In this document: in pieces, positions 62,337 through 64,000 of the stretch
Position numbering within the stretch: the first letter of the stretch is position 1
Layout of the letters: every line of letters begins with the position of its first letter
DNA from: Lysobacter sp036697405
Lineage (GTDB): Bacteria; Pseudomonadota; Gammaproteobacteria; Xanthomonadales; Xanthomonadaceae
DNA: 64,000 nt
NCBI RefSeq assembly: GCF_036697405.1
Contig: NZ_JBAHWA010000010.1
Span: 62,001 to 126,000, forward strand
Direction: 5' to 3'
Notes under the pieces: model-generated
Databases searched by the model: none
What the model was told of the DNA's origin: nothing
The model's input: the letters and a program-made list of their open reading frames with translations, nothing else
Translations under genes and position numbers: made by a program

Positions 62337-62411
62337 CGATCGCGGCTTACGCCGCTCCCACAGAAGGCGGTACGTCGTCGCTCTCTGTGGGAGCGGCGTA
62401 AGCCGCGATCG
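62337..62411. repeat. Perfect 28-bp inverted repeat (xanthomonad palindromic element)
   Basis: Arms 62337-62364 and 62384-62411, separated by 19 bases. The arms carry GCGGCTTACGCCGCTCCCAC, a motif typical of intergenic palindromic (REP-like) units in xanthomonads. In RNA it would make a very stable hairpin. Confidence 0.85.
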
Positions 62412-62440
62412 CGCTGCCAGGGCCGCAACGCGGCCCAAAG

Positions 62441-62468
62441 AAAAAGCCCCGCATCGGCGGGGCTTTTT
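62441..62468. terminator. Bidirectional rho-independent terminator of rpoD
   Basis: AAAAAGCCCCGC-ATCG-GCGGGGCTTTTT: a 12-bp stem with four-base loop and runs of A and T at both ends, so it works on both strands. It lies 22 bases past the rpoD stop. Confidence 0.9.
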
Positions 62469-62490
62469 CGTATTGCGACAGCGGCGGGCT

Positions 62491-64000
<1,510 letters not shown>

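Overview
The window is about 70% G+C, densely coded, and reads as a chromosomal segment of a Lysobacter-like member of the Xanthomonadaceae (Gammaproteobacteria). This inference rests on the RpoD sequence at the right edge, the DUF3348/DUF802/OmpA/DUF2894 operon, a secreted prepro-serine protease, xanthomonad-style GC-rich inverted repeats and GGGGTCAG-type dispersed repeats. No BLAST or phylogeny could be run, so genus is an inference. Both end genes are cut by the window.

Region 1 (1-15187) is a Wzx/Wzy-type exopolysaccharide locus, all on the + strand. It holds the tail of a WecA-type phosphoglycosyltransferase fused to a degenerate WecB-like domain, a Wzc-like copolymerase/tyrosine kinase, an asparagine-synthase-like ATPase without a glutaminase domain, two Tat-targeted right-handed beta-helix proteins, a GT4 glycosyltransferase, a Wzx flippase, a pyruvyltransferase, a GT2 glycosyltransferase, an EpsG-type polymerase, a DUF218 protein and a Wza-like export lipoprotein. 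Much of it is translationally coupled by ATGA overlaps.

Region 2 (15331-34811) carries a small NAD(P)-binding protein, a beta-lactamase-fold hydrolase, an M13 metallopeptidase, and then a four-gene operon (19605-23706) encoding a MotA/MotB-like channel pair with a long coiled-coil tail and two DUF partners. The operon is the best candidate here for an undescribed machine. It is followed by a ThuA/PQQ-propeller/cytochrome c lipoprotein, a BlaI-BlaR1-hydrolase unit with a clear promoter and operator pair, a DUF899 protein, a small membrane protein, and a secreted trypsin-fold protease with a small lipoprotein behind it.

Region 3 (34846-51619) is a mix: a lipocalin-like protein, alanine dehydrogenase with a divergent Lrp-type regulator, a six-hairpin glycosidase-like protein, an O-methyltransferase, a TetR regulator, lipoproteins, a DUF2058 protein, an RND efflux pump with its adaptor, and a LytS/LytR-type two-component system.

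Region 4 (51907-54449) is a likely acquired cassette: LysR, an NTF2-like protein and an SDR oxidoreductase lie between two 86-bp direct repeats that are about 90% identical, next to a CAT-anticodon tRNA gene.

Region 5 (54566-61190) is a mannoside catabolic locus. A secreted GH92 alpha-mannosidase is divergent from a sugar permease, a PfkB kinase and an AGE-family isomerase. Two near-identical LacI-like operators 102 bp apart sit in the divergent region. The scheme implied is mannose release, uptake, isomerisation to fructose and phosphorylation to fructose-6-phosphate. The window ends with a small membrane protein, an NTF2-like protein, a repeat-rich spacer with a strong terminator, and rpoD.
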